Below are positions 42,671 through 51,906 of a stretch of DNA of 64,000 nucleotides, in pieces. This DNA comes from DASXHD01 sp036488725 (lineage in GTDB: Bacteria; Myxococcota_A; Polyangia; Polyangiales; Polyangiaceae), in the NCBI GenBank assembly GCA_036488725.1, contig DASXHD010000019.1:55066-119065 (forward strand), in the 5' to 3' direction. The translations under genes were made by a program, and so were the position numbers. Under the pieces are notes generated by a model. It did not search any database, had not been told where the DNA came from, and was given only the letters and a program-made list of their open reading frames with translations. The first letter of the stretch is position 1. Every line of letters starts with the position of its first letter.

Positions 42671-44716
42671 ATGAATCGTAGTTGGACGTCGGTGGCAGTG
42701 GCCGCCGCGATCGTGGGCTCTGTCGGCGCGACGCACTGCAGTGGCACGAGCGGCGACACGGACGCGGGCAGCGACGCCGCGATCGACGCGCTCACCTGCT
42801 CGTCCGGGACCCTCGCCTGCGGATCGAAATGCGTCTCGCCCGAGACCGATCCCGCCAACTGCGGCAGCTGCGGCAAGGCGTGCGGCGCGACCGAAGTTTG
42901 CTCGAGCGGACAATGTCTTTCGAGCTGCGCCGCGAGCCAATCGAAGTGCGACACCGACGCGGGCGCGTACTGCGCCGACTTCCAAACCGACAACGCGAAC
43001 TGCGGCGCGTGCGGCAAGACCTGCGGCGTCGGCGAAGTCTGCTCGAACGGAACGTGCAGCTCGACGTGCAAGAGCGGCCAGACGCTTTGCGAGCCTGACG
43101 GCGGAGCCGCGTTCTGCGCGACGACGTCGACCGACAACGCGAACTGCGGCACGTGCGGACACGCGTGCGGCGCGGGCCTCGTCTGCTCCGGCGGTTCGTG
43201 CGGAACGACGTGCATCAGCGGCCAGACGATGTGCGGGACCGACGCCGGCGCGGACGCGGGCGCGCCCTATTGCGCTGCGCTGCAAACCGACAACGCGAAC
43301 TGCGGCGCGTGCGGCAGCGCGTGCCCGCAAGGCCAGACGTGCGTCGCCGGTTCGTGCGCCGTGTCTTGCGCCGGGGGCCTCACGATGTGCGGCGCGACGT
43401 GCGTCGACACGACGAGCGACACGAGCCACTGCGGCTCCTGCGGAACGACGTGCGGCGCCGACCAGGTTTGCCAGAACAGCGCGTGCGTCGGCATCATCGC
43501 TTCGTGGCCGTTCGATCCCTCGGGCTCGACGGTCGACGTCACCGGCCACGGCTACGACGGCAACGCCGTGAACGGCCCCACTCCCGTCATCGCGTACGCG
43601 CGCGACGGCCTTCGCCTCGACGGCGGCGAGAACGTCGCGCTTCCGGCAATGGACTCGGCCTTCACGAAGACGAGCTTCACCGTGGAAGCGTGGATCAACG
43701 AGTCTGCGACGCCGGCGGCGCTCGACAATCCCGTCTTCGTCGAATGCAACGAAGTCAACGACGAGTGCCTGCACCTCACGGTGCGCAACTCGATGCCGTA
43801 TTTCGGGTTCGGCAACGACGATCTCGGCGGCGCGACGACGCTCGGCCTGTCGACCTGGTACCACGTCGCGTGGACGTTCGACGCGTCCACGAAGACGCAA
43901 TCGATCTACGTGAACGGCGCGCTCGACTCGACGCGCACCGCGGCGAGCGCGTTTCTCGGCTCGGGCGGAGTCGCGGCGTCGATCGGCGGTCCGCCTCCGT
44001 GGCAAGCGACCGGCTTCGAAGGCATCGTCGACGAAGTCAAAGTCTACGGATACGCGCGCACGCCCGCGCAGCTGCTCGAAGATGCGACCGCGCTCGTGAA
44101 GCTTCCGTTCGACGGCAACCTCTTCGACGTGGGCCCCAATCACCTTTGGACGAGCGGCACGGGCTACAGTTTCGTGCCCGGCGAGCACGGACAGGGCATC
44201 TCGTTCGACGGCGCGACCACGCTCGTCCAAGCGTGGCGGATGACGCCCTTCGGAATTTCCAATCAGCCGTTTTCGTTCGAAGGATGGATCAATCCGACGT
44301 CCACGTCGGCCGGCGTCCTCTTCTACGCATCGGCGGGAGCCGACGGCGGCGGATCATGCGTGCCGTATCTCGGCTTCTACAACGGCACGCTCACCGCGCA
44401 CGTCTTCAACGGAGCGGACGACGACGTCGCCAACGCGCCGACGACGCCGCCGACCGGCACCTGGACGCACGTCGCGGAGACGTGGAGCTCGGCGACGGGC
44501 CTGAACCTCTACGTGGGCGGCGCGCTCGTCGCGACGACGGCGTCGGCCAACAACGAGACGTTCAGCGAGCCGTACCTCACGCTCGGCTCGACATCGGCGT
44601 CGTCATGCGGAGGCGGAACGCGCCCGCAAGGCGTCTACGCAGGCGCGATGGACGACGTGCTCGTCTACGCGCGCGTGCGCACCGCCGCCGAAATCGCCGC
44701 CGACGCGACGCCGTGA
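42671..44716 (+). CDS. Cys-rich repeat protein with two LamG domains
   Basis: The 681-residue protein has a signal peptide ending near THCSG. Four or five tandem Cys-rich repeats of about 40-45 residues follow, of the pattern NCGSCGKACGATEVCSSGQC (about 40-270), seen widely in myxobacterial surface proteins. Two LamG/concanavalin-like domains complete it (about 275-475 and 480-681), with FTVEAWINESATPAALD and FSFEGWINPTSTSAGVLF marking their first strands. It is probably exported and surface-attached or secreted. GAGAGG lies upstream of the ATG. The 199-base gap before it holds nothing I can name. Confidence 0.78.
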   Translation: MNRSWTSVAVAAAIVGSVGATHCSGTSGDTDAGSDAAIDALTCSSGTLACGSKCVSPETDPANCGSCGKACGATEVCSSGQCLSSCAASQSKCDTDAGAYCADFQTDNANCGACGKTCGVGEVCSNGTCSSTCKSGQTLCEPDGGAAFCATTSTDNANCGTCGHACGAGLVCSGGSCGTTCISGQTMCGTDAGADAGAPYCAALQTDNANCGACGSACPQGQTCVAGSCAVSCAGGLTMCGATCVDTTSDTSHCGSCGTTCGADQVCQNSACVGIIASWPFDPSGSTVDVTGHGYDGNAVNGPTPVIAYARDGLRLDGGENVALPAMDSAFTKTSFTVEAWINESATPAALDNPVFVECNEVNDECLHLTVRNSMPYFGFGNDDLGGATTLGLSTWYHVAWTFDASTKTQSIYVNGALDSTRTAASAFLGSGGVAASIGGPPPWQATGFEGIVDEVKVYGYARTPAQLLEDATALVKLPFDGNLFDVGPNHLWTSGTGYSFVPGEHGQGISFDGATTLVQAWRMTPFGISNQPFSFEGWINPTSTSAGVLFYASAGADGGGSCVPYLGFYNGTLTAHVFNGADDDVANAPTTPPTGTWTHVAETWSSATGLNLYVGGALVATTASANNETFSEPYLTLGSTSASSCGGGTRPQGVYAGAMDDVLVYARVRTAAEIAADATP

Positions 44717-45036
44717 CCACCTGCGCAGCCTGACGCCGATATCGAACGTCACGAGGCCGCGAACGCGTGTGCAATCAGATTGTCGGTGAGCCACAGCGAC
44801 CGACTTCGCGCCGCCGGCGAGGGTCGCTCGAATGAGCGGGCGACTGCGTTCGAAAGCGCAAGCCGACGGACCTTCCACTGCTTCTTCGGCGCGCGCGATG
44901 CCGGCGTCGCTCATGGTCTCCTCCGATGGACTTTCGCGAGGTCGTCATCTCCATGACCGGCGCATGGTCTTCGTGCTCGCAGCCAACGTTTTTCGCATCG
45001 TCGACGGTCTCCGCGTCGCGGGCCGAATCACCGAGC
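44717..45036. other. 320-base gap with no clear gene
   Basis: No convincing gene lies between the LamG protein and the lipoprotein at 45037. A minus-strand frame (44914 back to 44603) has an excellent ribosome binding site (GGAGGAG just before its ATG). Its 3' half, however, is antisense to the LamG gene, and the codon pattern is poor. A plus-strand stretch ending at 45053 reads like the end of an NTF2-like protein (VFRIVDGLRVAGRITEL), possibly a remnant. Confidence 0.3.
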
Positions 45037-45891
45037 TCATTCCACCGAAGTGACCTTGCACGACCCGGTGAGGCCGTTCTTCTTCGACCAAGCGGCGCTC
45101 GCGGCGTCGTCCTTGAAGTCGTGGCTCATGTCGATCTGCGCGTGCACGCCGGGAAGGAGCTCCGGGATCGGATGATCGCCCTCGGTCGGAATCCAGCTCG
45201 GCGTGATCGTCGCGAGGACGGTGCCGCTGCGATCGTGAACCTGACATTCGAGATCGACGCGCTTCAACGGAGCTTGGCCCATGTTGTAGACCTCGATGAA
45301 GACGTGGCCTTGAAAGCGGTTCACCCACCACTCCTTTTCGATCGCGGTGACCTCGATGCCGATGTTCTTGTCGACGATCGTGGGTTTCGTGCTCGCGTAG
45401 CGCCATCCGAACGGCGACGAGGTCCACTTTCGTCCGCCCTTGTAGATGATTTGGTAGACCTCGGCCTCGACGCTCACCGGCATCGATGACGGCGGCAAAT
45501 TGAACGTCGGTACTTTGATGTCCGAATAATGCCACCAGCCGGGCGCCGGATCGAACATTCCACCGGTTCGAGTCTCCGACGAGACGATCGCGCCGTCCGC
45601 GTCGCGCCACTGCGTTCGGACCGCGAGCCCCTCGGCGTCTTGACCGCCGTACGCCCAGGCGACGTGGCCTCCGTTGGTGCGTGCGATGCGCATCGCGATC
45701 GGATGCTCCGGCGTGAGCTTGGGCGCCGGCCACGATGGCGTTTCGCTCAGCGAAACGTCCGTCTCTTGGGTTTCATCCGAGACCGAGACCGATGCCGCCG
45801 TCGTCGCAGTCGACCCGGACGGAAGTTTCTGCCGACAGCCGGCAATGAGCACGCTGAACAGAGCAACGGAACGCCAAAAACCAATCATCAC
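45037..45891 (-). CDS. lipoprotein, function unknown
   Basis: The 284-residue protein has a signal peptide with lipobox IAGC (Cys19) and a Ser/Thr/Asp linker. A mostly beta mature domain follows, with WAYGGQDAEGLAVRTQWRDAD, WTSSPFGWRYASTKPTIVDKN and a C-terminal DLECQVHDRSGTVLATI block. The alternation of Trp and charged strands suggests a beta-sandwich like those of bacterial DUF1425-type envelope proteins, from memory only. The ATG at 45891 is chosen; a second Met follows directly. Confidence 0.66.
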   Translation of the reverse strand: MMIGFWRSVALFSVLIAGCRQKLPSGSTATTAASVSVSDETQETDVSLSETPSWPAPKLTPEHPIAMRIARTNGGHVAWAYGGQDAEGLAVRTQWRDADGAIVSSETRTGGMFDPAPGWWHYSDIKVPTFNLPPSSMPVSVEAEVYQIIYKGGRKWTSSPFGWRYASTKPTIVDKNIGIEVTAIEKEWWVNRFQGHVFIEVYNMGQAPLKRVDLECQVHDRSGTVLATITPSWIPTEGDHPIPELLPGVHAQIDMSHDFKDDAASAAWSKKNGLTGSCKVTSVE

Positions 45892-45979
45892 GGGGGACCT
45901 CGATTTCGGGCAGTCTTACGCTGTAAGGTTCCACGACCTTCCCCTTGCGTGCGGGCGACGTTCTCGGTATGCGGCGGCC

Positions 45980-46747
45980 ATGTCGATTCGACGCGTCATC
46001 CTTTCAGCCATTGTCTTCGGGTCCCTCACCGCGTGCGGAGGCGGCAAGTACATGCCCCCGCCCGCCGAGCCTTCGCTGCTCGCGCAGGCGGAGTCGCCGG
46101 GCGAGGTTCGCTCGGCCATCATCCTCGGCCTCGCCGATCGCAGGTTCCGGACGGAAGGCGAGCGCGGCTCGCAGGTCATCGCCCACTACTCGCACGGGCC
46201 GAGCGGCTTGCGCGTCCTCATCGACTACGACGCGTCGCACTACACCGTGCACCTCATCGCGACGCGCGGTTACAAGACGAAGCAAGACGGCGGCGAGCTC
46301 CTCGTCGAGAAGCGCGTGACGAGCGCGCTCCGCAACTTGCACACGGCGATCGAGCGCGAGCTCGCGCGGCCGGCGAAAGAGCGCGCCGAAGCAGAGAAGG
46401 CGCAGCGCGATTACGAGATGCGCATGCAGGCCGCGCGCACCGCGCAGGCGCAAGCCGAAGCCTCGACCGCGAACGCGAACCTCCAGGCGCAGATGCAACC
46501 GCCTCCGCCGATGCAAGCGGCCGACGACGGAACGCCTCCTTCGGACGACGACGCGACTGGCGCGGGGCCGTCGTGGGACGCGACGTATCAGAACGCGCCG
46601 GTGATCCAGGTGAACGCGGGCGTCAGCGTGTCGTCGGCCGTCTGCTGCATCAACGGCGCGCGCTACACGTGCCCCGATCAGGCGTCGTTCCAAGCATGCT
46701 CGACGATGAATCCCTCGGGCTGCGCGCCGGCGGGGACCTGCCGGTAA
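45980..46747 (+). CDS. lipoprotein with coiled coil and Cys-rich C-terminus
   Basis: The 255-residue protein has a signal peptide with lipobox LTAC (Cys19) and a beta domain at about 40-115 (EVRSAIILGLADRRFRTEG, HYTVHLIATRGYKTK). An Ala/Glu/Lys coiled coil (about 125-165) is followed by a Gln/Met/Pro stretch. The C-terminal block AVCCINGARYTCPDQASFQAC has five Cys. It is exported to the envelope; function unknown. It is followed by the P450 operon on the other strand. Confidence 0.68.
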   Translation: MSIRRVILSAIVFGSLTACGGGKYMPPPAEPSLLAQAESPGEVRSAIILGLADRRFRTEGERGSQVIAHYSHGPSGLRVLIDYDASHYTVHLIATRGYKTKQDGGELLVEKRVTSALRNLHTAIERELARPAKERAEAEKAQRDYEMRMQAARTAQAQAEASTANANLQAQMQPPPPMQAADDGTPPSDDDATGAGPSWDATYQNAPVIQVNAGVSVSSAVCCINGARYTCPDQASFQACSTMNPSGCAPAGTCR

Positions 46748-46872
46748 CGATTCAGACGCTGACGACTGGCGCTGATTCGAGGGTCAGCGAAACACGACCA
46801 CGAGGTCGTGCTGCTCGGCGACCTTGAAGATGTCGGCGCAAGCGGCATCGAAGTGCGGTCGCGCCTTCGTGA

Positions 46873-48246
46873 TCAGCGCGTCTCGATCCTCGCGAGAACG
46901 TCGCCCTTCGGACGCGCGAGGACGAGGTACTCGACCTCGGGCAAACGCGACGCGACGAGCCGGGGCTCGAAGCGCTGCGCGAGCGTCGCGAGCACGAGCA
47001 CCGACTCCATCATCGAGAACGCGTTGCCGATGCACTGCCGTGGCCCTGCGCTGAACGGGATGTACGCGAAGCGCGGCCTGCGCCTCTGCGCTTCCGGATC
47101 GGCCCATCGCTCCGGGCGAAACGCGTTCGGTTCGTCCCAATAATCCGGGTGACGATGCAAGACGAGCGGGCTCATCACGACGTTGCCCCCGCCGTGCACG
47201 CGCTTGCCGCAGATCACGTCGTCGGCCTTCGCGCGACGCTGGAAGATGTACGCCGGTGGGTGAAGACGGAGCGTCTCTTCGACGACGCTGCGCGTGTAGA
47301 CGAGCTTCGGCACGTCGTCCGCCGTGGGAACGCGCCCTCCGAGCACGCGCTCGAGCTCTTCGTGGAGGCGCGCGGCGACGTCGCGGTGCAAGTCGAGCCG
47401 CGCCCATGCCCACGTGAGCGCGACGGCAGTCGTCTCGTGACCGGCGAGGAGCATCGTCACGATCTCGTCGCGGAGCTGCGCGTCGGTCATCCTCTCGCCG
47501 GTGTCCGCGTCGCGCGCATTCATCAACATCGAGAGCAGATCGTCGCTGCTCGCACCGCGTCGCTCGGCGATGATCGCGTCCACGAGCGAGAAGAGCGTGC
47601 GCTGCGAACGGCGAAACGCGCGATCATACGCGGTCGGCAAGATCGGCGGCAGCAAACGGCGCTTGCTGAAGCGCTCGACGAGCTGCGCGTTCATCACGTT
47701 CCACGCTTCCTGGACCAGCGCGGACTTCGCCCCGAGCGAAGCGCCGAAGAGCGCGTCGCCCACGACCTTGAGCGTCAAGCGCGACATCTCGTGGAGGATG
47801 GAGACCGGTTCACCCGACGAGGCGGACGCCCGAAGACGCTCGCTCGTCTCGAGAGCCGCCTCGGTCATCGACTCCGCCATCGCCGCGATGCGCTCCTTGT
47901 GGAACGCGGGCTGCGCGAGCCGCCTTTGACGGAGCCAGAGCGCACCTTCGCTCGTGAGCAGGCCATCGCCGAAGAGGCGACGAAGCATCGCGTACGCGGG
48001 GTGCTCCTTCGTGTAGTTCGCGGCGTTGTCTTGGAGGACGCGCTTCACGCCCTCGGCGCTCGTCACGAGGTAGCTGTCCGCGAACGCGAAGCGATAGCGC
48101 GCGATCGGGCCATGTTCGACGCGGATCCGAGTCCAACGCTCGTACGGATCGGGGCGGTAGCCGCGCAAGACGCGCAAGAGCGACACGTTGGGCGGCCCGC
48201 TCGCCTCGCGCGCTTCGCGGAACTCCGCGCTCGTCGCGTTCGTCAC
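46873..48246 (-). CDS. cytochrome P450
   Basis: The 457-residue protein has the I-helix oxygen-activation motif LLAGHETTAVALTW near 275-290, the ExxR motif VEETLRLHPPA near 340-355 and the haem-binding loop FSAGPRQCIG with Cys405. It is soluble with no signal peptide, as in most bacterial P450s, and would hydroxylate or oxidise a small hydrophobic substrate using separate ferredoxin partners. Its GTG start overlaps the tetR stop by four bases (GTGA), so expression is coupled to the regulator. No redox partner gene lies beside it. Confidence 0.93.
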   Translation of the reverse strand: MTNATSAEFREAREASGPPNVSLLRVLRGYRPDPYERWTRIRVEHGPIARYRFAFADSYLVTSAEGVKRVLQDNAANYTKEHPAYAMLRRLFGDGLLTSEGALWLRQRRLAQPAFHKERIAAMAESMTEAALETSERLRASASSGEPVSILHEMSRLTLKVVGDALFGASLGAKSALVQEAWNVMNAQLVERFSKRRLLPPILPTAYDRAFRRSQRTLFSLVDAIIAERRGASSDDLLSMLMNARDADTGERMTDAQLRDEIVTMLLAGHETTAVALTWAWARLDLHRDVAARLHEELERVLGGRVPTADDVPKLVYTRSVVEETLRLHPPAYIFQRRAKADDVICGKRVHGGGNVVMSPLVLHRHPDYWDEPNAFRPERWADPEAQRRRPRFAYIPFSAGPRQCIGNAFSMMESVLVLATLAQRFEPRLVASRLPEVEYLVLARPKGDVLARIETR

Positions 48247-48881
48247 GATTCACCTTTGGCGTCGAGCTCGCCCGCGAGCACGCGGCGCATCTGCTTTTTG
48301 CCCTTGGGCGTGCAATGCGGCTCGAGGAGCGCGCACCCGAGCTTCGCGAAATGCGGGATCGCCGCCCGATCCGTCCACCCGCGCACGGCGGCGACGGACA
48401 TCCAGCCGCTCGAGATCATCGTGCTCTGCTCGTAGAGAACCTCGCTGCGCGCGAGCGCCTCCCGCTCGATCCATTCGCCCTCGACCATCGCGGCGAGCAT
48501 GACCTCGTGCCGCGCGCGTCGCTTTTCGCCCAGCGTCGCTTCGAGCTTGCGCAGGCGGCGCGAGCGCGAGACTGCGTCGGCATAACCGAGCAGCACGAAG
48601 CGATACGCGACCATGTTGCGCATCGCGCCCATCGCGAGCCGGTAGAGGGTCTCGATCGACATCGGCGACGGGATGTCGGCGAACACGGTCGCGAGGTTCA
48701 GCTCGCAGAGCTCGACGACGAGCGCCTCGACGAGATCGTCCTTCGTCGGAAAGTGATAAGCGAGGTTGCCCGGGCTCATCTCGAGCGCGCGCGCCACGTC
48801 GCGCACGCCGACGCGCGAGAGGCCCTCTTCGTTGAAAAGCCTTCGGGCCGTGTCGAGGATGCGGCGGCGCGTATCGCTCAT
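48243..48881 (-). CDS. TetR-family transcriptional regulator
   Basis: The 212-residue protein starts TRRRILDTARRLFNEEGLSRVGVR. The helix-turn-helix VRDVARALEMSPGNLAYHFPTKDDL, near residues 25-50, is the standard TetR DNA-binding unit. The remaining 160 residues would form the ligand-binding helical domain. It is the first gene of a two-gene operon with the P450 and almost certainly controls it. A 21-base palindrome at 48889-48909, eight bases upstream of its ATG, is the expected operator. Confidence 0.9.
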   Translation of the reverse strand: MSDTRRRILDTARRLFNEEGLSRVGVRDVARALEMSPGNLAYHFPTKDDLVEALVVELCELNLATVFADIPSPMSIETLYRLAMGAMRNMVAYRFVLLGYADAVSRSRRLRKLEATLGEKRRARHEVMLAAMVEGEWIEREALARSEVLYEQSTMISSGWMSVAAVRGWTDRAAIPHFAKLGCALLEPHCTPKGKKQMRRVLAGELDAKGES

Positions 48882-48888
48882 GTCGATG

Positions 48889-48909
48889 GATTAGTACATT
48901 GTTCTAATC
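48889..48909 (-). promoter_or_regulatory. 21-bp palindromic operator of the tetR-P450 operon
   Basis: GATTAG and CTAATC form the arms of a 21-base inverted repeat with centre ACATTGT (GATTAGtACAtTGTtCTAATC), matching its reverse complement except at the centre and one symmetric pair. It lies in the promoter region 8 to 28 bases before the TetR start, and its AT content is much higher than the surroundings. Palindromes of this size and place are typical TetR operators that block RNA polymerase until ligand binds. Confidence 0.7.
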
Positions 48910-49155
48910 TGTCAAGGGTACTCGAAAGCAGCCTGACCGCGCGCGGTCGCGAACAGTCCCATTCGGCGTGCAGGCGATTCCGCCGGCGGGCTCGATGGCG
49001 AAGACTGCGAGCGCCCAGTCATCGCGCGTGATGAGGTGAGATGCCGCCCGCGCGCGGATGTGCACTCGACGGGAAATACGTCGTCGTCGTGCTAGCGGTC
49101 GCTCAACGCGCGCGGCGACACGGCTCCGGTCTTCGTGCGCGATCGAGGTGCTAGA

Positions 49156-50337
49156 TCAACGGCACGCGATTGGCACGAGCGACTGCGCGTCCACCGAGAG
49201 GAGCAAGAGCTCCGCGCCGTCGCGCGCTTTGCGCGTCAAGAGACGCGGCTCGCCCTTTGCGATCGCGTGCGGCTTTTCGTCGTGAGGCGTCGCGACGAGC
49301 ACGTTCCCGCGATCGATCCATGCGAAGAACGCGTGATCGCGCACGCTCCCCGCGATCATGCCGTTGCCTCCGAGCGGCCACGGGCCGATGCCCGTCGTGA
49401 AGTCGAGCTTCTCGGCGACGGTCGGGTAGACGCGCGCGAGCGAGGCGCGGCCCGGCGCGATCGAAATGATGCGCACCTCGGCGGCGGCGTCCTCCGGCGG
49501 CGGCGTGGATCGCGAGCCGACGTCGACACGTTTTTTCGGTGAGAGCGGCCGCCACGCGACTGCGATCCCATCGCCGTCGGCCGCCGCGCTCAGCGCCACC
49601 CGCGATCGCAACGAAAGCTCCGCCGCGTCGTCGTCCATCGCGACGCGATCGATCGTCATCGACTCGAAGCCGGAAGGACCGAGCCACCTCGCCTCGAGCT
49701 CGAGCCCTTCGATCGTGTGCATCGGATAGAGGACGACCACGTGACCGCTCGCCGTCTCGGCGATCTGGCGATCCACTTCGTTGCCCATCGCCGCGACGAG
49801 CGGCCACGACTTGATCTCGAGCGAAGGCCGCACGCGAACGAGCTCGAGATTTTCTCGATCGCCCGCGAGCACCCACGCGTCGTGCTCGTCCTCGATCACG
49901 TCGAGGTCGGTCCGCGAAACGGGTAGCGTCGCGGTGACGCCGTCGCTCCGCCGCGCGACATGAAGCGAATCGTCACTCGACCAGCCGAAGAAGAAGCTCG
50001 GCGTCGAGCGCCGAATCGTGACCCAATCCGCCGGCGGATCGACCGCGACGTCGAGGTTCGACGGATCGAACCACGCGTAACGGCTCGTGCCGGGGACGAG
50101 ATCCTCGAAGCCGTCGCGCGTGCTCGCATGGAAATATTGCGGTCCAAGACGCGCGAGCTGCGGCGAGATCGCAAGACGCTTCGGCGAGTCGAATGCGAGC
50201 TCGCACCTCTCGCGTGGCGCGCTCGGCGCGACGGACGACGAAGCGGCCGCGGCTTTCAACGTCACGGCCGGCGGGCGACCGGCCGCGCACGACGCACATA
50301 CGAGCGCGAGCCACACGTGACGCATGCCGACGTTCAT
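49156..50337 (-). CDS. lipoprotein with beta-propeller-like domain
   Basis: The 393-residue protein starts MNVGMRHVWLALVCASCAAG, whose second Cys fits a lipobox (CASC). An Ala/Ser linker follows and then a mostly beta domain with repeated Trp/Asp strands such as WFDPSNLDVAVDPPADWV, AVAWRPLSPKKRVDVG and FFAWIDRGNVLVATP. GAGGTG lies before the ATG at 50337, within five bases of the HutD stop, so translation is coupled or nearly so. It is the last gene of the four-gene operon. Function unknown. Confidence 0.68.
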   Translation of the reverse strand: MNVGMRHVWLALVCASCAAGRPPAVTLKAAAASSSVAPSAPRERCELAFDSPKRLAISPQLARLGPQYFHASTRDGFEDLVPGTSRYAWFDPSNLDVAVDPPADWVTIRRSTPSFFFGWSSDDSLHVARRSDGVTATLPVSRTDLDVIEDEHDAWVLAGDRENLELVRVRPSLEIKSWPLVAAMGNEVDRQIAETASGHVVVLYPMHTIEGLELEARWLGPSGFESMTIDRVAMDDDAAELSLRSRVALSAAADGDGIAVAWRPLSPKKRVDVGSRSTPPPEDAAAEVRIISIAPGRASLARVYPTVAEKLDFTTGIGPWPLGGNGMIAGSVRDHAFFAWIDRGNVLVATPHDEKPHAIAKGEPRLLTRKARDGAELLLLSVDAQSLVPIACR

Positions 50338-50341
50338 ACGT

Positions 50342-50884
50342 TCACCTCGGGTGCGCCCACGCGAGGGCGACGCGCGTCTCCACTTCCGGCGTGAGCACCA
50401 CGTCCTCCGATGCGACGAGGGTTTCGCCCGCGGTCGCTTCGCGGAGGCTTCCGCTGAAGACGTGGATGACGCACGTGCTGCCGCGCGGGACCTGCACCGG
50501 CGTGCGCGCATCGAGGAGGCGCACCTCGAGCGCGGAGCGCGCTGTCGAACGGTCCACGATCCAATTGAAGTCGCGCACGGGACCCGCGCGGAGCGTTCCG
50601 TGGACGTCCCAATCGCCGGAGAAGAACCGCGGAGCGAACGGCTCGAGCTCGAGGTCGCCGTGCGCGCCGCACGCGAGCGTCATCCCGGCTCCTTCCACGA
50701 TCATGATGTGCCGGTCGTAGCCGTCGAATCGCGAGAACGGACTGCTCTCTCGCACGTCGGCGATGCTCGCGCGAAAACGAAATCGTTCTCCCGGATCGAT
50801 GACGAGCTCGGTGGTCGTCCCGCCGCCGTTTCGCCATCGCATCACGCGATAATCCGTCGAGCGAAGGAGCTTCATCTGCGCCAT
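50342..50884 (-). CDS. hutD: HutD-family protein
   Basis: The 180-residue protein begins MKLLRSTDYRVMRWRNGGGTTTEL after an optional three-residue lead. It contains FRASIADVRESSPFSRFDGYDRH and GAGMTLACGAHGDLEL, which match HutD, a cupin-like protein near histidine-utilisation genes in Pseudomonas. Its role there is thought to limit histidine breakdown, but the activity is not settled. No hutU, hutH or hutI is nearby. The ATG at 50884 shares its A with the TGA of the preceding gene (TGATG); ATG at 50875 is an alternative. Confidence 0.83.
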   Translation of the reverse strand: MAQMKLLRSTDYRVMRWRNGGGTTTELVIDPGERFRFRASIADVRESSPFSRFDGYDRHIMIVEGAGMTLACGAHGDLELEPFAPRFFSGDWDVHGTLRAGPVRDFNWIVDRSTARSALEVRLLDARTPVQVPRGSTCVIHVFSGSLREATAGETLVASEDVVLTPEVETRVALAWAHPR

Positions 50885-51906
50885 CACGAGACGAGCGCGC
50901 GAAACCACGACGCGTCGCGCACCGCGGCGAAGTCTTCGTCGCCTCGCGCGCGCGCCTTGATGGCCTCGCCGCCGATGTGGATCGCGCGCTCGAGGGCCTC
51001 CTTCGCGCGCGCGTCTCCGCTGCGCGCGTAGGCGCACGCGAGGTTGTACGGAAAGAGCGACTCGTTCGGATTCGCGATCTCGGCCGACACGAAGAGCGCG
51101 GCGGCGTCGGCGAAGCGACCTCGCTTGTACAAGCCCATCGCGGTGTCGTTGTACACCTCGCCCACGAGCTTCGCCGTCGACATGCGCGCGACGCGTCCCT
51201 GCTCCATCCACATGTCTCCGTTGGCGATCGCGACGACGCCGATTTCGGAACCGTCGTGCGTCACGTTCGCGTACGCGAGCGTCGGCTCGTGCATCGATGC
51301 GCCCGGCCATCCAGGATGCGGACCGAGCGCGATGTGAATGGGAAAGATCGGCGCGTGACCGACGACGCGCGCGCCGAAGTGGAGCGTGACCATGCCCTTC
51401 GCGTCGGCAGGCGTGTGCGCGGTCGCGAACACGAGATCCGGATACGGGAACGGGCCGCGCAGCGTGCGTCCGTTCGACGCCTTCTCGATCCCGAGCGACT
51501 CGAGGATGTGATCGACTTTGGCAGCGTCCGCGTCTGCGAGCTTCTTCGCTTGCTCCGGCGGGAGGAGGCCGTCGTCTTTTGGATTCCACCGATAAGCGAT
51601 GTCGATCGGCGGCGCGCGCGGGCTCTCGAAATGGAACGCGAGCGGGCACGGATCGCACCCGGAGATCGCCCAACCGAGATACGCGTCGTCGCGCGAGAAG
51701 CCGACGCGGCGGTCGGCGAGCATCAGCCCGTCACCGTCGAGCGGCGGCAGCTCGGCGTAGAGCCGCGGGTTCGGCGATCCGGTCGGACGCGGGAGCGCCG
51801 CCATCGATGCGCTCGGCGCGGGCGTCGTGGCGGAGACGGTGACGGTCGCGACGGGATGCGCCGCACACGCGACCGCGCAGACCAGGATCGAAACGAAAGC
51901 TCTCAA
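50884..51906 (-). CDS. lipoprotein with C-terminal TPR-like region
   Basis: The 340-residue protein has a signal peptide with lipobox AVAC (Cys14) and an N-terminal beta region with Cys-Asp-Pro-Cys (SGCDPCPLAFHF). A TPR-like C-terminus spans about 260-325 (TAMGLYKRGRFADAAALFVSA, YNLACAYARSGDARAKEALE). TPR segments usually mediate protein contacts. The start is a TTG at 51906 overlapping the stop of the NTF2-like gene (TTGA); no better start gives the whole signal peptide. It is the second gene of the coupled operon. Confidence 0.7.
   Translation of the reverse strand: MRAFVSILVCAVACAAHPVATVTVSATTPAPSASMAALPRPTGSPNPRLYAELPPLDGDGLMLADRRVGFSRDDAYLGWAISGCDPCPLAFHFESPRAPPIDIAYRWNPKDDGLLPPEQAKKLADADAAKVDHILESLGIEKASNGRTLRGPFPYPDLVFATAHTPADAKGMVTLHFGARVVGHAPIFPIHIALGPHPGWPGASMHEPTLAYANVTHDGSEIGVVAIANGDMWMEQGRVARMSTAKLVGEVYNDTAMGLYKRGRFADAAALFVSAEIANPNESLFPYNLACAYARSGDARAKEALERAIHIGGEAIKARARGDEDFAAVRDASWFRALVS

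Noticed and set aside
44603..44914. A 103-codon minus-strand frame with an excellent ribosome binding site.
   Set aside because: Half of it is antisense to the LamG protein gene and the product is Arg-rich shadow-like sequence.
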